A stretch of DNA of 59,596 nucleotides, taken from contig JNEM01013760.1 in assembly GCA_000697335.1 (NCBI GenBank), positions 1-59,596 on the forward strand, read 5' to 3'. Position 1 is the stretch's first letter; each line of letters opens with the position of its first letter. This DNA comes from Conidiobolus incongruus B7586. Taxonomy: Eukaryota; Entomophthoromycota; Entomophthoromycetes; Entomophthorales; Conidiobolaceae. Shown piece after piece: positions 1 through 12,522 of this stretch. The translations under genes were made by a program, and so were the position numbers. The notes under the pieces were generated by a model. That model ran no database searches, was not told the DNA's origin, and was given only the letters and a program-made list of their open reading frames with translations.

Positions 1-3000
1 AGATATTATACAACTATTATAGTTTAATATTTTTACCTATTATAAAGTTTTATAAACTATTATATTTAATAAAAATATGTGATTTAACTTTTAATTTTAG
101 AAGTTATTATCCTTTTTCTTTAAAATTAATTTAGTTATATTTATTACTAATTATTATTAAATTAATAAACTTATTGAAAAAACTATTAAAATCTTAAAAT
201 AAATAATTAAAACTTATATTAATATTAATTAATTAAATTAAAATACTTATATCTGCTAACTTTAATATTTATTTAATATTTTTATTGACAAATCAATAAG
301 TTTTAACTTTTATTTTATTAATTATAACAAATATCCTAATTTAATAATTGCTTTAAAACTTTAAATTAATTTATCTTAAAATATTATTGAATTTCAATCT
401 AATATCAAATATATTAATTCTTTTATTAAATTTAACTTGGAAAAAAATTAAAGGATTATAAAATAATAATATTAAAAGTTATTTAAAAATCCTCTTAAAT
501 ATAAAACTAATAAGTTTGAATATTTAAAAAAACTTATCTTTAAACTTAACTTATTTAAATCTTGCTTAAAATTAAAAACTTACTATTATATTATAATACC
601 TATAAAATTTAGTTTATTGATTCAAAATTTGAAAATATTACACTAGAATTACCTTTAACTTTGAAGATCAACTTTATCTTTTACATATCTAAAATCAAGC
701 TTTATTTTAAAGATTTTAATATTTTTTTAATTAATTAAAAGTTTTAAAACTAAATCTGATTATTTATTAAAATAAAATAGAAAAATATTATATTGATTAT
801 ATAATTAAATTGAAATTTATTAGGAATAAACTTTATATATATATAAAATAAATAAGTTATCTTATTAAAAAAACTATATAAAAACCTTTATAAAATATTA
901 AGAATATTTTAAATAATTATACCAATTTGTAAATAATTTAAAAAGTGTGTTTTTTTTTAAAAAATCTATTAAAAAAATATTAAAAGATTAATTTTTTAAA
1001 TTCTTATATATATATTTCTATATAATTCAATTAACTATAAATTATATAATTATTTTATATTTTTATAACTAAATTAATTATATAAACAGTATTAAATTAT
1101 TTAATAAACTAAGTTTTTTTTTCCTTTCAATTTTTATTATTTTTTATCTTTTACACTATTTTTAAAATTGAGACTACCTTTTATTTATATTATAGTATAT
1201 TGCTACTACCTACTATAAATCTAATATATCTGTGACTTATCTTAGTTCAAAGTTTAATTAAATTTTATTTATATTTGCATACTATAATTATATTATAATA
1301 CTACATTCTATGTTACACTATTTTATATTAAGTTTTCCTTTATATTATATTAGTATTTTACCACTATATTTATAATATTATTTGTTATTAATTTATAATA
1401 CTAATATTTAAAATATTAAAATATATTATAATATTATAATTTAGTTTTATAATCTATAGCTGATATAGTAATATTAATAATATTTATATTAAACTTTTTT
1501 AATTTTAATTTAATTAATTTTTTTTAAAATTTATTATAATTATTTTGATTTTTAATTAAAATACTTTTTTATAATAAATTATTATATAAAATCTAATTCT
1601 TAGTTATAATTCATTTATTAAATATCTTTATAATTTCATAATACTTATTTTTTCAATTAAAATAAAATATAAATATATTATATGATATTATCAATATTTT
1701 ATAATTTATCGCTATATTATATTTTTTATATAAATATCTGATATAATAATATATTAAATAATTTTTTTGAATATAATTAAATATATATTATATTTTTTAA
1801 TATTAAATCTAAGGATAAATATAAATAACATCTATTAAATAATATATAAAGTAAAATCCTATTAATTTTACGAAAGATTATTTACTCAAAAGATTATAAA
1901 ATTCTTTGTTCAAGGTCTATATAGAAAAATAAAATTTAAAGCTATGATTTATTTCAAGTAAATAATGGCAATTTAAATAGTGTTTAATAAAAGACTTTTC
2001 TTTATTCCCTTTTATTAGATATTATAAATTAAAATAATTTGAGCAATGACAAATAGTTTAATAGTTATATAATAAGCTGAATTATTTGAATTAATGATAA
2101 TAATATAAATTGTTGGCAATATTGCCAATTTAAAAATTAAATCTTTTTAAATTTCGATTTAAAATTAATTTTATCAAGTATTTTTTTTATTACAAACTTT
2201 GAAAATTTTAATATAGATTATAAATTAATTATTATATATTATTATATTTGTTATTTTTATTCTTTTATTTATCAAATTTATATATATAATATAATATACC
2301 TATATTTTATTTTTAATAAATTATAAACTAATTTTTAAAATTAAAATGATATTATGAAAATTAAAATTTAAAATCTATATTAATTTTTTCTAAAGCTATA
2401 TATATATATATATATATATTGAAATATTTTTTATTTTATTTTTATTTCTTTGGTTAATAATAGATTTAAAATAAATCAGATAAATTAAATCTTATACTTT
2501 AAATTATTTTGCTTTGAGTTAATTTTATTAGCTTGCAATATAATATTATAAAACCTTTTTGTTATCAATTATAATTTGGAGATTTCTAAGAAGTAAAATA
2601 TAAAATATTATATTTAATATAATACTTTGATTAATATTTTTTATTTAGCTTAAATAAAATTAAAAATTTATAATTTTTAATCTTTTATTTTTTTATTGAA
2701 AATCTTATAAAAAGAAATATTATATTAATAATAAATTTGACTAATCATTATATCACTTATTATTTTTAAAATTAATATAAAAATTAGAGTGAAATATATA
2801 TTATCAATGAAATAATATTTGATATAAATATAGAAAATTTTTTTAAACCATGGATAATCATAAAATATATTTAATTTAAAAATTATATTCTAAAATAATG
2901 CTTTTAATTAAGTTCTTAATTATTAAATTTTGATCAAGAAAAAAATAGGGAAATAATAAATAATAGTGAAAGCAATTATATTATAGTAAGAGATCAGAGG

Positions 3001-3372
3001 TATTAAACAAAGTTTTTGGCTATAAATTAAAAACACTGAAATATATCAGTTAATAGACATACTTTTATTAATTTTATTTGCAATGTATGCAATAATTTAA
3101 TATAACTATTCCTCTTAATATTTGTGAAATTTGAAAATATTAATCCCTAAGGTTAATTAATCTAGCAAAAAAATTTTTGTGCTATATCAGCTGATCAATC
3201 CAAAAAATTTAATCCTCAAAAAACAACAAATTCTACTTTTTATAATATGTCCAATAAATTTGTTTTAAACCATCCTAATTAAATAAATGTGTAATTATTT
3301 AGCTTACTTTAATTCGTTTCGATATTTCTAATAATATAGATATAGGATCAATTGAGTGTTCAATAACTTTTA
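1..3372. other. Extremely AT-rich gene-free block
   Basis: No reading frame of credible composition and no RNA gene was seen. The first 2.9 kb is almost pure A/T, rich in TA steps and visibly poor in CA and TG, more extreme than the intergenic DNA further right. It has (TA)n runs near 2397-2420 and a 16-bp perfect palindrome (TTGGCAATATTGCCAA) at 2113-2128. It may be heavily mutated old repeat DNA, but no element could be identified. Confidence 0.5.
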
Positions 3373-3668
3373 TGTAAATAGTCGTCTTCCGGGACGGCAC
3401 CTGTTTGGTGATATAAAAGGGGTAATTTATTGTTTAACCTGGATTATTGGGCTGTACCCTAGGGAGAGGACCGACGTGATAACTTGGTTGTAGTCGGCAT
3501 ATTTATAGTTTGCTTGACGTGTCTTCCCAGCGTACGAACCGTACATCGGATGGAAGGATTGATTGCATTGCTCGGGTGTATTTTGTGGTCACGTTGCAGG
3601 GGGATCTGTGACGGGGTTCTCGAATGAATTGAATTGTTAAGGACGAACGGGTCCTCCGGCCCGTGACA
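3373..3668 (-). mobile_element. Probable solo LTR fossil (LTR retrotransposon)
   Basis: A sharply bounded GC-rich island of about 300 bp in an otherwise AT-only desert. Read on the minus strand it begins TGTCACGG and ends ...TTTACA, so it has the TG...CA ends of an LTR. It carries a TATAAATA box (plus 3500-3507) and, further downstream, an AATAAA-type poly(A) signal, in the order expected of an LTR. The first eight bases match those of the better supported LTR at 35719. The flanking 5-mers (tttta / atata) match only in part, so the duplication is decayed or the left boundary is wrong. No internal coding region is present. A Ty3-like family is likely but not shown. Confidence 0.45.
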
Positions 3669-5241
3669 ATATATAGTTTGATAATTATACAAATTTAAGA
3701 TAAGCATATAGAATATTACTAAAGAATTTCAATATTTTATGTAATATGTAATATATAAGTTAATATTGAATGAATATAAACTCAGTATATGAATTATCAA
3801 TAATTATTTATATGAAAAAGACTAGATATTAATGAGGATGTCATTTTAAAAAATAAATCAAATCTTGGATAAGTAGCATAGTTATTGTTCAAACAAAATT
3901 TTCTGAATTGTCAATATTTCAAACGATATTCTATAAAAGTAAATATTATTTCGCCTGTTTTATAAAAACATTCTTTACTATTCTGATCTATTATATATTG
4001 AAATATTCATTATTATATAATTATTCCATTAGAAAATAATATTGAATATTATATTTGTTTCTCATTCGACAATTGGAACAATTGAGGTCTATTATCATGC
4101 ATTAATTTAAATTTAAATTTCAAAATAATCCCAACCAATTTCATGGATTTTGCTAGTCAAATATTTAATTTGAAAGTAAGCAAATTTGTAAAAATGAAGC
4201 ATGATTTTGATAATTCGCATCAAAATTTTGAATCTAGAAAATGCTAATACTGGCAATATTCACTAAATTAATTAAATTCGGTATTTTTTAGCTTTGATTT
4301 CTGTTTCTCAAAACATGTTATATATCAATTAGTTTGATATTTTTTAAACAAACTATTATAAATAGAATAAGTATATTTGATTAATTTCAATATAATATTG
4401 AAGAATTGATTGTTTTTACTAAATCATGAAATAATTGAATTTAAAAGATTTCAAATTATTTTCAAAGTGAAAGAAACTTGATATAAACTGATTTCAAAAA
4501 TTCTATTTAAAAAAGAAAGCTAAAATCATAAATGAGGATACTTAAATTAGCTTCAATTTTAGTTAGACTAATCCTAAATACTGCAATGATTGCATTGTTA
4601 TATAAATTATTGGTTAATTGAGTTTATGCTCAAAGATGATACTATTTTTGAAATTTTATTGTTGGGATAAATTTGACAAATCATTACTTCAATGAGTTTT
4701 ATTTTAAAATGAAATTTCCTTTCAATTTTTTTCAGATTTGATAGAAAAATGATTGGCTTAAAATTATCATTTGTAATGATACAAATATTCCAAATATGAA
4801 AATATTCAAATATTCAAATATTAAAAAACCAAGTTCATTATCATTTTAAAATCTATAACAAGGGTAAATTTATCATTTGGTAGAATACAAATGTTCATAT
4901 AAAATTAATCAAAAATTGTAGCTTTATTTTATCTCATCTATATTTAAATAACTAAAAAAATCTTAAATAACAAAGTTTATAGATAATTAAATTTCCTAAC
5001 TTGTCAATCACCAATCCAACACAAAAATTTGTTTTAATAATATTCATATAAAATTATTATGAAAAAAAATTCAGTAGTTTAATGCAATATGTCACAGCAT
5101 AAAATTTAATCTTATAATCTCAAAATTTTGCTCGTACAGAAATAAGAATTAGGACTAAATCATATCAACCTAAGCCATATTGAATCGGGAACCGAAATAA
5201 AATTTTAATGACGAATTTAGTAATTGATGCACATTCACTAG
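3669..5241. other. AT-rich intergenic DNA
   Basis: No gene, RNA or recognisable repeat was seen. Base composition is typical of intergenic DNA here, and less extreme than the first 3 kb. Confidence 0.6.
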
Positions 5242-5249
5242 TATAAAAG
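5242..5249 (+). promoter_or_regulatory. TATA box of the symporter gene
   Basis: TATAAAAG lies 53 bp upstream of the ATG at 5302. It is followed by a pyrimidine-rich leader just before the start codon. Confidence 0.5.
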
Positions 5250-5301
5250 CAATTAACTATCTCTGAATGTCAACAATACTTTTTATTTATTACCTTTTAT
5301 C

Positions 5302-6696
5302 ATGACCAATCTATTTAAAACAGTCTGGAAATACATTCGCAAGGTCAAATTAACTGCATGGATCTTTATCTTTATGATCATAGGTTTGATCATCGGTCTG
5401 ACTGATCCCACTGACTTCAGTCGCACTCAATTGCGCCATATTTCTACGATGTTCATCAGCATGGTCAAGTGTCTTATTGTGCCTCTTATCTTTTCTACAC
5501 TCGTCGTCGGTATTGCTGGACATGGTGATGACATCAAGCGGTTAGGAATGTTGGCACTGAAGAGTATTATTTACTTCGAAGTTGCTACAACGGTTGCTCT
5601 CATCATTGGTATGATTGCTGTTAACGTCATTAAGCCAGGTAAAGGAATTGATTTGTCAGGTATTGTTGTTAGCGATACCATTAAGGAGTCTATGAAGAAC
5701 TCTGATCACATAACATGGCATGATATCATTACCCACGTCGTTCCTGCTAGTTTCTTTAAAGCTTCGTCAGAAAATGAAGTTCTTCAAGTTGTATTCTGTG
5801 CTGTCATGTTTGCTGTTGCTTTGATGTTAGTTGATAGAAAATTCAAGCCTCCTATGCTCACCTTCCTCGAATCTCTTTCGATGATCATGTTCAAAGTTAC
5901 TGAACTTGTTATGAACTTCGCTCCGATCGGTATTATGTGTGCTTTAGCCGCTACTGTTAATGCTGCTGGCTCTGCTGTTTTGATCAACTTAGCTGCTTTG
6001 ATCGGTACTTTATACGTTTCATTGATCATTTATGCAATTTTAGTCTTCGTTCCAGTATTATTAATATGCCGCGTGCCACTATTAAGAGCATGCAAAGTCA
6101 TCGGTCAGCCAGCTTTAATTGCTTTCTCTACTGCTTCTTCCGAAGCTGCTCTTCCTAAGGCTATGGAATTGATTGAAAGATTCGGGGTTCCCAAAGGTAC
6201 TGTTTCATTCGTTATGCCCACAGGTTATTCTTTTAACTTGGATGGTACTACTCTTTACTTGGCTCTTGCCTCCGTTTTCTGTGCTCAAGCTGGTGGAATT
6301 GATATGTCCATCGGAAAACAAATTGTAATGATGTTGACTCTTATGTTAACCAGCAAAGGCGTTGCTGCTGTTCCTCGTGCTTCTTTAGTCATTTTAGCTG
6401 GTACTGTAACTACTTTCAAACTCCCTGCTACAGCCATTGAAGTTATTCTTGGTGTTGATGCTTTAATGGATATGGGACGTACTGCTATTAATTTGACTGG
6501 TAACTGTGTTGCTTGTATCGCTATGTCTGTCTGGGAAGGTAACTTTGATTACGATATTGCCTATGGTCGTAAGGAATGGACTGATACAGCTATTGATGAT
6601 GGCTTTGATGTTGATATTGAAGCTAACTATAATAGAGAAAAGGGAGTTCAAGTCGAGCCCAGTCAGCCTGTTTCCAGTGAAATTCCCCGTCATTAA
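5302..6696 (+). CDS. DAACS-family dicarboxylate/amino acid:cation symporter, bacterial-type
   Basis: Intronless, 464 aa, sodium:dicarboxylate symporter family (PF00375, SLC1/GltP/DctA). Such proteins co-transport aspartate, glutamate or C4-dicarboxylates with Na+ or H+ across the plasma membrane. Visible motifs in order are hairpin HP1 with the serine-rich AFSTASSEAALP (about 274-285), TM7 with PTGYSFNLDG (306-315), HP2 with MLTSKGVAAVP (348-358) and TM8 with D390, R393 and N397, the acidic-substrate and cation site. PTGYSFNLDG is the wording of bacterial GltP/DctA proteins, whereas animal SLC1 transporters have NMDG in a different context. The gene stands alone in a 12-kb desert, lacks introns and is more GC-rich than its surroundings, which fits horizontal transfer. 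The C-terminus is a hydrophilic cytosolic tail. Substrate and coupling ion cannot be fixed from sequence. Confidence 0.93.
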   Translation: MTNLFKTVWKYIRKVKLTAWIFIFMIIGLIIGLTDPTDFSRTQLRHISTMFISMVKCLIVPLIFSTLVVGIAGHGDDIKRLGMLALKSIIYFEVATTVALIIGMIAVNVIKPGKGIDLSGIVVSDTIKESMKNSDHITWHDIITHVVPASFFKASSENEVLQVVFCAVMFAVALMLVDRKFKPPMLTFLESLSMIMFKVTELVMNFAPIGIMCALAATVNAAGSAVLINLAALIGTLYVSLIIYAILVFVPVLLICRVPLLRACKVIGQPALIAFSTASSEAALPKAMELIERFGVPKGTVSFVMPTGYSFNLDGTTLYLALASVFCAQAGGIDMSIGKQIVMMLTLMLTSKGVAAVPRASLVILAGTVTTFKLPATAIEVILGVDALMDMGRTAINLTGNCVACIAMSVWEGNFDYDIAYGRKEWTDTAIDDGFDVDIEANYNREKGVQVEPSQPVSSEIPRH

Positions 6697-9600
6697 TTCT
6701 AGTTTTTGTATCTATAGTTAATTGATATTATATGAGTATAGTCATATTAAATGCCAAATAATAATCAATATTCCCTAGTAACAACAATTTGGTTTATTAT
6801 AAATTATCATCTATAAATATTCATAATAAAAATAAACTAAAATATTAATTTTGATTCATCATTATTTTATAATTATTTTTATTGATATTGTATAATTTAA
6901 AGCTCTTAAATCTGAAAATGATAACTAATAACCCCTTGAAACATTTCAAATCCTTATTATAATGTATAATATATTTATTCCATATTATGCATGTATTCGA
7001 ATTAATATTTCTACATATTTATGGTTTGATACATATAGCAAGTAAATTCCACAAAATGATTGAAATGATCGATATTTTCAAATAGTCACTTGTTTACACA
7101 AATAATGAGCAATTTTGATATTTACAAAACATCTTTATACTATACACGATATAATGAGTATAGAAATTTTTCAAAGTTATATATAGTTTATAAAAATTAG
7201 ATAAGCCAATCTTGTATTGTCTATTATGTAATCAGCTACCCCAATTGGTACCTCAGCAATTGTTTAGTTATAATATATTAAATAATTTTTTCTTGTTTAC
7301 TTTTATCAAACATTGAACACTGATAATATCAATATAGATTAGAATTTACATTACCCCACAATAACCTTCAAAATTATCCATTACACATTAACAAAATTGC
7401 CAAATTAAAGTGAATAAATCCAAATCTTCTAATATTTGATGGAGTATAATTCACCATTTGAATTTTTTTAAAAATTGAAAATTTAATAAAATTATTTACT
7501 TTTTATTACTGACAGCCCAGAGTACTATTTATACTCAATAAGTATTTTATTATAATTGACAATGTTAAAAATATACTTTTATCAAATTATTAAATTAAAT
7601 GTTTAATATTATAATATTAATTTTATAAAATAAGGTTAAGCTAAATATACTGTTTTTTGATAATAAACTGATGAAAAATTTTTAAAATTAAATTTTTAAT
7701 AATTTCAAATAATAAAATAATAAAATAATTAATAGTCAAGATTATATATTTTAATAATAGTATAATAAGTTTGATATCAAATAATAAAAATTCTAGAATT
7801 AGTTTATTTAAATGACCAATATAAAATTATCATATTTGAGAGAGTAGTTTGATACTGTTAATACTCAAATATAAAATTAGTTTGATAATGATAATATAAC
7901 AGTATTTGGATATAAACTAAGAAATTAAGATTAACCTAATTAAAACATTTTTGTCAAATTATAGGAATATTGATTCAATTATAAAAAGTATATGTCAAAT
8001 ATAATTCTGGATCTAATTAAATATTTCATAATTGGTGTCTATTATAAAATTTTTTACTTGAAATTATATATTAAAAAAATTAATTACTAAAATTGATCCA
8101 ATAGCTTTTGGAATTATTTCAAATAAATTTAAATTGAATGATTCATATTTATAAGTAATTATCAAAATATTGTAAAAGAATGTTTTGTAGATGATTTAAA
8201 CATCATATATTAATTTCTGGTTAATTTGATTAATAATCCGAATAATTGAAATATAAATATTCTTAGTCCAGGTTAATATTACTCATGGATTTGCTTAACA
8301 TTGATTATAATCTAATAAAATTATTGTTTAATGTTTGGAACTTCAAATATAATTATTTAAAACAATTGATTAATCATTCCAATATTATTACTAATCAATA
8401 GTATAATGTGTGAGTACTAAAATTTAACGGTTTAATTGATATAATATTCATTAAAATATTCCTATATATCATTCCCTAACTGATGATACCTTGACTAAAG
8501 CTATCGCTATTGAAAAAATTTCGGTTTTCATTTTAATATTGAATATTTCTTTAATTAAAACTATGGTGTCTACCACTAATATATACTCTAAATATACATC
8601 AAATATCAATATGTTATATATTATATATTTCAACATTTCAATGAGTCATTATATTTTTGTGAAATTTAAGTAATTTATTATTGGACCTTCAAATTTCTTA
8701 TAATATAGCACATTTGATAGGATTACACATATTGAAAAAAAAATCTTGCATTCTATTAATTATATACCTTTGTTTCCTGAATAGAGATTTTATCAGATAC
8801 TCTTCATTACATATATTTGGACAAAACAATTATTAAGTAAGCTGAAAAATATATTATATTAGCATTGAACTTAATAATATTTATATTCATTTCAATATTT
8901 TAAATTAAAAATTTTGCCAAATATCTTATATAATATTTTATATTCTTAACCATTATAATAAAATTAATTTTTAATACTTTAATTTATATTCAGATCTTAT
9001 AAATATATAACATTGTGAATTTTGGTATTGTTTATTTTTTCAATAATTTGGAGCAGGTTTAATATAATATTGTTTTACTATTAACTTGATATAATGGAAT
9101 TTATAGTAAAATATCAAATATATTAACTTTAATATTATAAAATTCTGTTTTTATTTATAATAAAATCAATATTATTATGAAATTTGAATATTAACAATAT
9201 ATCAAACTTGCAATAAATATATATAGAATTTTAAAATTTATATGAGTTAATATTTTAATTATAAAAATAAAATATCTATTTATATTTCCCAATTTGAATA
9301 TATTGACTTGATATTGATCAATTTGTGATACTAAGTTGGATATTATCTTATTTTGAACAAGATCAAATTATTATATAAAATTGATATTCTTTGATTTAGT
9401 GATAATATATAATACTAATAACGATAATTTAATTTTTTGATTTTATATGTAATTTAAAATTATTCAATCATAAATAATATTATTCTTTTAATTCTTTGTT
9501 TTAATTTATTTGATTAAGTTGAATTCAAAAATGTTATAATATTATAAGTAAATCTTAAATAGAATTTCTGAAATATAAAATTAAATAATATATAAAAAAT

Positions 9601-12522
9601 TTGGAAATTATAAATATAATGTTATACTTAGTTGAAATAACTGTAATTGAATATATTTATTATTTTATAGATCCATTTGTTTTATTCTTTTATAATATTA
9701 TAATTATAATATTAAGCTTTTAATTTTAATTATTATATTTTTAATTATAGCTTCTCATATCTATGTTATGAATAATTAAATTAAAAATATGAAAAAAGTA
9801 ATATAATTTTAAATTATTTTAATAATTTAAATAAAAAAATATAATGGCATAATGCTATTAAATTATCATCTTATAAAAAGTATGATTAATATCTAAATAT
9901 TTTCAATACTATAAAATAAATCAATATGAACTTTATATAATTAGAACAAAGATGATGGAAATTGAATAACATAAATAACTCTCATTAATTAAATATTTGA
10001 AAATTGAATTTAATTCAACTTTTAAAAAATTTCAATATTTAAATATATTATGCTAATATTGAAATATAAGAGCAAGTTATAAAATTATTAGCTTATTTAA
10101 TAATTGAACTGAAATATGATTGAATAATTAACTATATTAAATTATATAGGAGTTTTATTATATACTCTAATAGATATAACTATCTCATCTATTCAACCAA
10201 ATGAAAATTCAAAAAATTTGATTTATAAGATAGTTTATATCCATTTATTTTTAAATTGATTTAATCTAATAACCCTACTAAAAATAAGCATATATATTCT
10301 AATATTTTATCATATATATCTTTATTGATATCTTGCATAACCTTTATACTCAATTATTTTATTTTAATATGATTAATAATTATTTTCAATTAAAAATTTT
10401 ATATTGAATAAATACATTATTTATATTGATTTAATTATCATAATTATATTAATATTAATTAATATAATTCAAAATAAATTAATTATAATATTAGTAAATT
10501 AATGAATTTCAACTATTATATTATCAATACTAATTGATTATCATTATTAATTATTATATCAATTAAATTATAAATTTATAAAGATTATATCTATTAGGTT
10601 ATTTAATATATTAGTGTAGAAATTAAATAATGGTATAATTTTAAAATTAAAATTAAATAAATAAATTAATAAATAATATATAAAAATTAATGAATAATAT
10701 AAAATTAATAGCCTTTTTTATTATTAATAACTTTTTTTTATATTTTTAGTAAGCTTCTAATATTTAAAAAATAGTATTTTTTTATTAAAGACTAAAATTT
10801 AATATTTCACAAACTAATTTAATTTGTTTACAGGAATTTTTTTTCCTACAAGTTATTTTTTTAATTGTTTAAAACAATTATAATCATATAGGTTATAATT
10901 AAGTAAATATACTAGATGTGGTAACTCCCTCTAATTTTTTTATATAAAAAATCTTTTATAGCTTTAACTTTATATATTTTATAATTATTATGCAAAATTA
11001 TAGATGTTTTTAATTTATATTAAGAATACTATTTAAATTTTATTTTATTTAAAAAGATAATATATAACCTACTATTAATTGATTTTCCTTGAGGTATTAA
11101 ATAAAAAAACTATATACTATTATAATCTATTACAATAATTAACATTTACTTATATTTAAAATATTTATTTATTAGAATTTATAAAAAAGATTAATTTAGC
11201 TTAACTTAACATTTTGTTTTATTTTTAAGTAAAAGATTATATAAAAAAATTTAAAATTCATTAATTATAAATATTTGCTATAAAAACTATTGTTTTTAGT
11301 TATATCTTAATAAGTTTAGTTTAGCTATAACTACTCTAATTTTCTTTTAAGCTTTTATTAAATTATAAAGTATCTATTTTACATTTTTATTAATTAATTT
11401 AAGTTTAAACTTAAGTAAATATAACATGCTTGTATAATTAATATTAAATTGCTTTAATAATTCTCTAACAGAAATAAAAAGGTATTTCTTAATATATTTT
11501 TTACTTTATTAGTAGGTGAAAAAATAATAATGAAAATCAATCTTTTAAATTTTAGTAAATTTTAAATAATGTCTCTTCTAGCTTTAAAATCACAAATCTA
11601 GTGATATATGGTAGTTTTAGATAAAACACCATCTTTATAAGCTGTTTACAAGTTTTAGATGATTTTAAAGGGTTTATAGTTAAGTTTTAAAGATACAAAA
11701 ATAAAAGCCTTTTGATAATTACAATCTAATTTAAGCATGATTAAATTTAAGTGTAAATTTTAAAATCAAAATATTTTAATAAAAAAATAATTAAAGTTAA
11801 ATATATATATATATATAGTTTGAAAATATTTATTTTCCTATATATTTTATATATATAAAATCTTTCAAAATGTATAATATGTTTGAAAGATCAGAAATTA
11901 AAAAATTTGCCATTTCTTAATTTCCATACTATTAATTATAGTTTAATTGATTGATTCCATTAAAATCATATTGCAAATACTTTTTAAAAACAATGGTCAA
12001 TTTGAATTCTTATAAATATTTGACTCAAGGATGCTAAAATATTTCAAATATTATTATTATTGTTAACATGTTATATATACTATGATTATATCCCTTAATA
12101 GTGGAAATGTAGATTAAATTAGTAAAAGGAGGTTTTTATAGAATATTAGCAAGTATATTAAAGTGATTATTTGCTTTTGATTTAATTATATAATCTACCC
12201 ACTTCACACCTCGTTAAGTTAAATCAGCCTTTGCTCAATTATATTTATATCAATGTATTATTTTAAGTTGATTTCTTTTAAATTATCATCCATGATTTAT
12301 TATTCTATTAATTATTTTAATGAAATTGGAATAAAATAAGTTTTTCACCCATAATAATCATTGATGGTGATTAGTTTATTAATGCTAATAATTAGAGTAA
12401 AAAAGCTTTAATTTTAAAGTCACTGATTCATGTTTAATATTATAATTTAAAAACACATATATATAATAATTATTATTAAATCAAATATACCCAATATAAT
12501 ATATTATATTAGATATTAATTA
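6697..12522. other. Gene desert, 5.8 kb, AT-rich
   Basis: No supported gene. About 6.7-10.5 kb has ordinary intergenic composition. About 10.6-11.8 kb is more extreme, with long A/T runs and few CA or TG steps, and on the minus strand has scattered protein-like patches that loosely recall a Ty1/copia-type polyprotein. If so it is a very old, many-times-broken fossil. A (TA)n run lies near 11803-11816. An open frame at 8491-8673 has noncoding composition. Confidence 0.45.

Noticed and set aside
2113-2128. Perfect 16-bp palindrome as an operator or origin
   Set aside because: Short palindromes are expected in AT-rich DNA and nothing else nearby supports a function.
3459-3707. Minus-strand open frame of 82 codons in the GC-rich island
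   Set aside because: It is open only because the island is GC-richer. It coincides with LTR-like ends and signals and shows no protein family character.
8491-8673. 60-codon plus-strand frame
   Set aside because: Ile/Lys/Asn/Tyr composition of random AT-rich DNA; no homology or promoter.
1-12522. Organellar origin of the AT-rich left third
   Set aside because: No mitochondrial genes or rRNA, and the block is continuous with clearly nuclear, intron-bearing genes.
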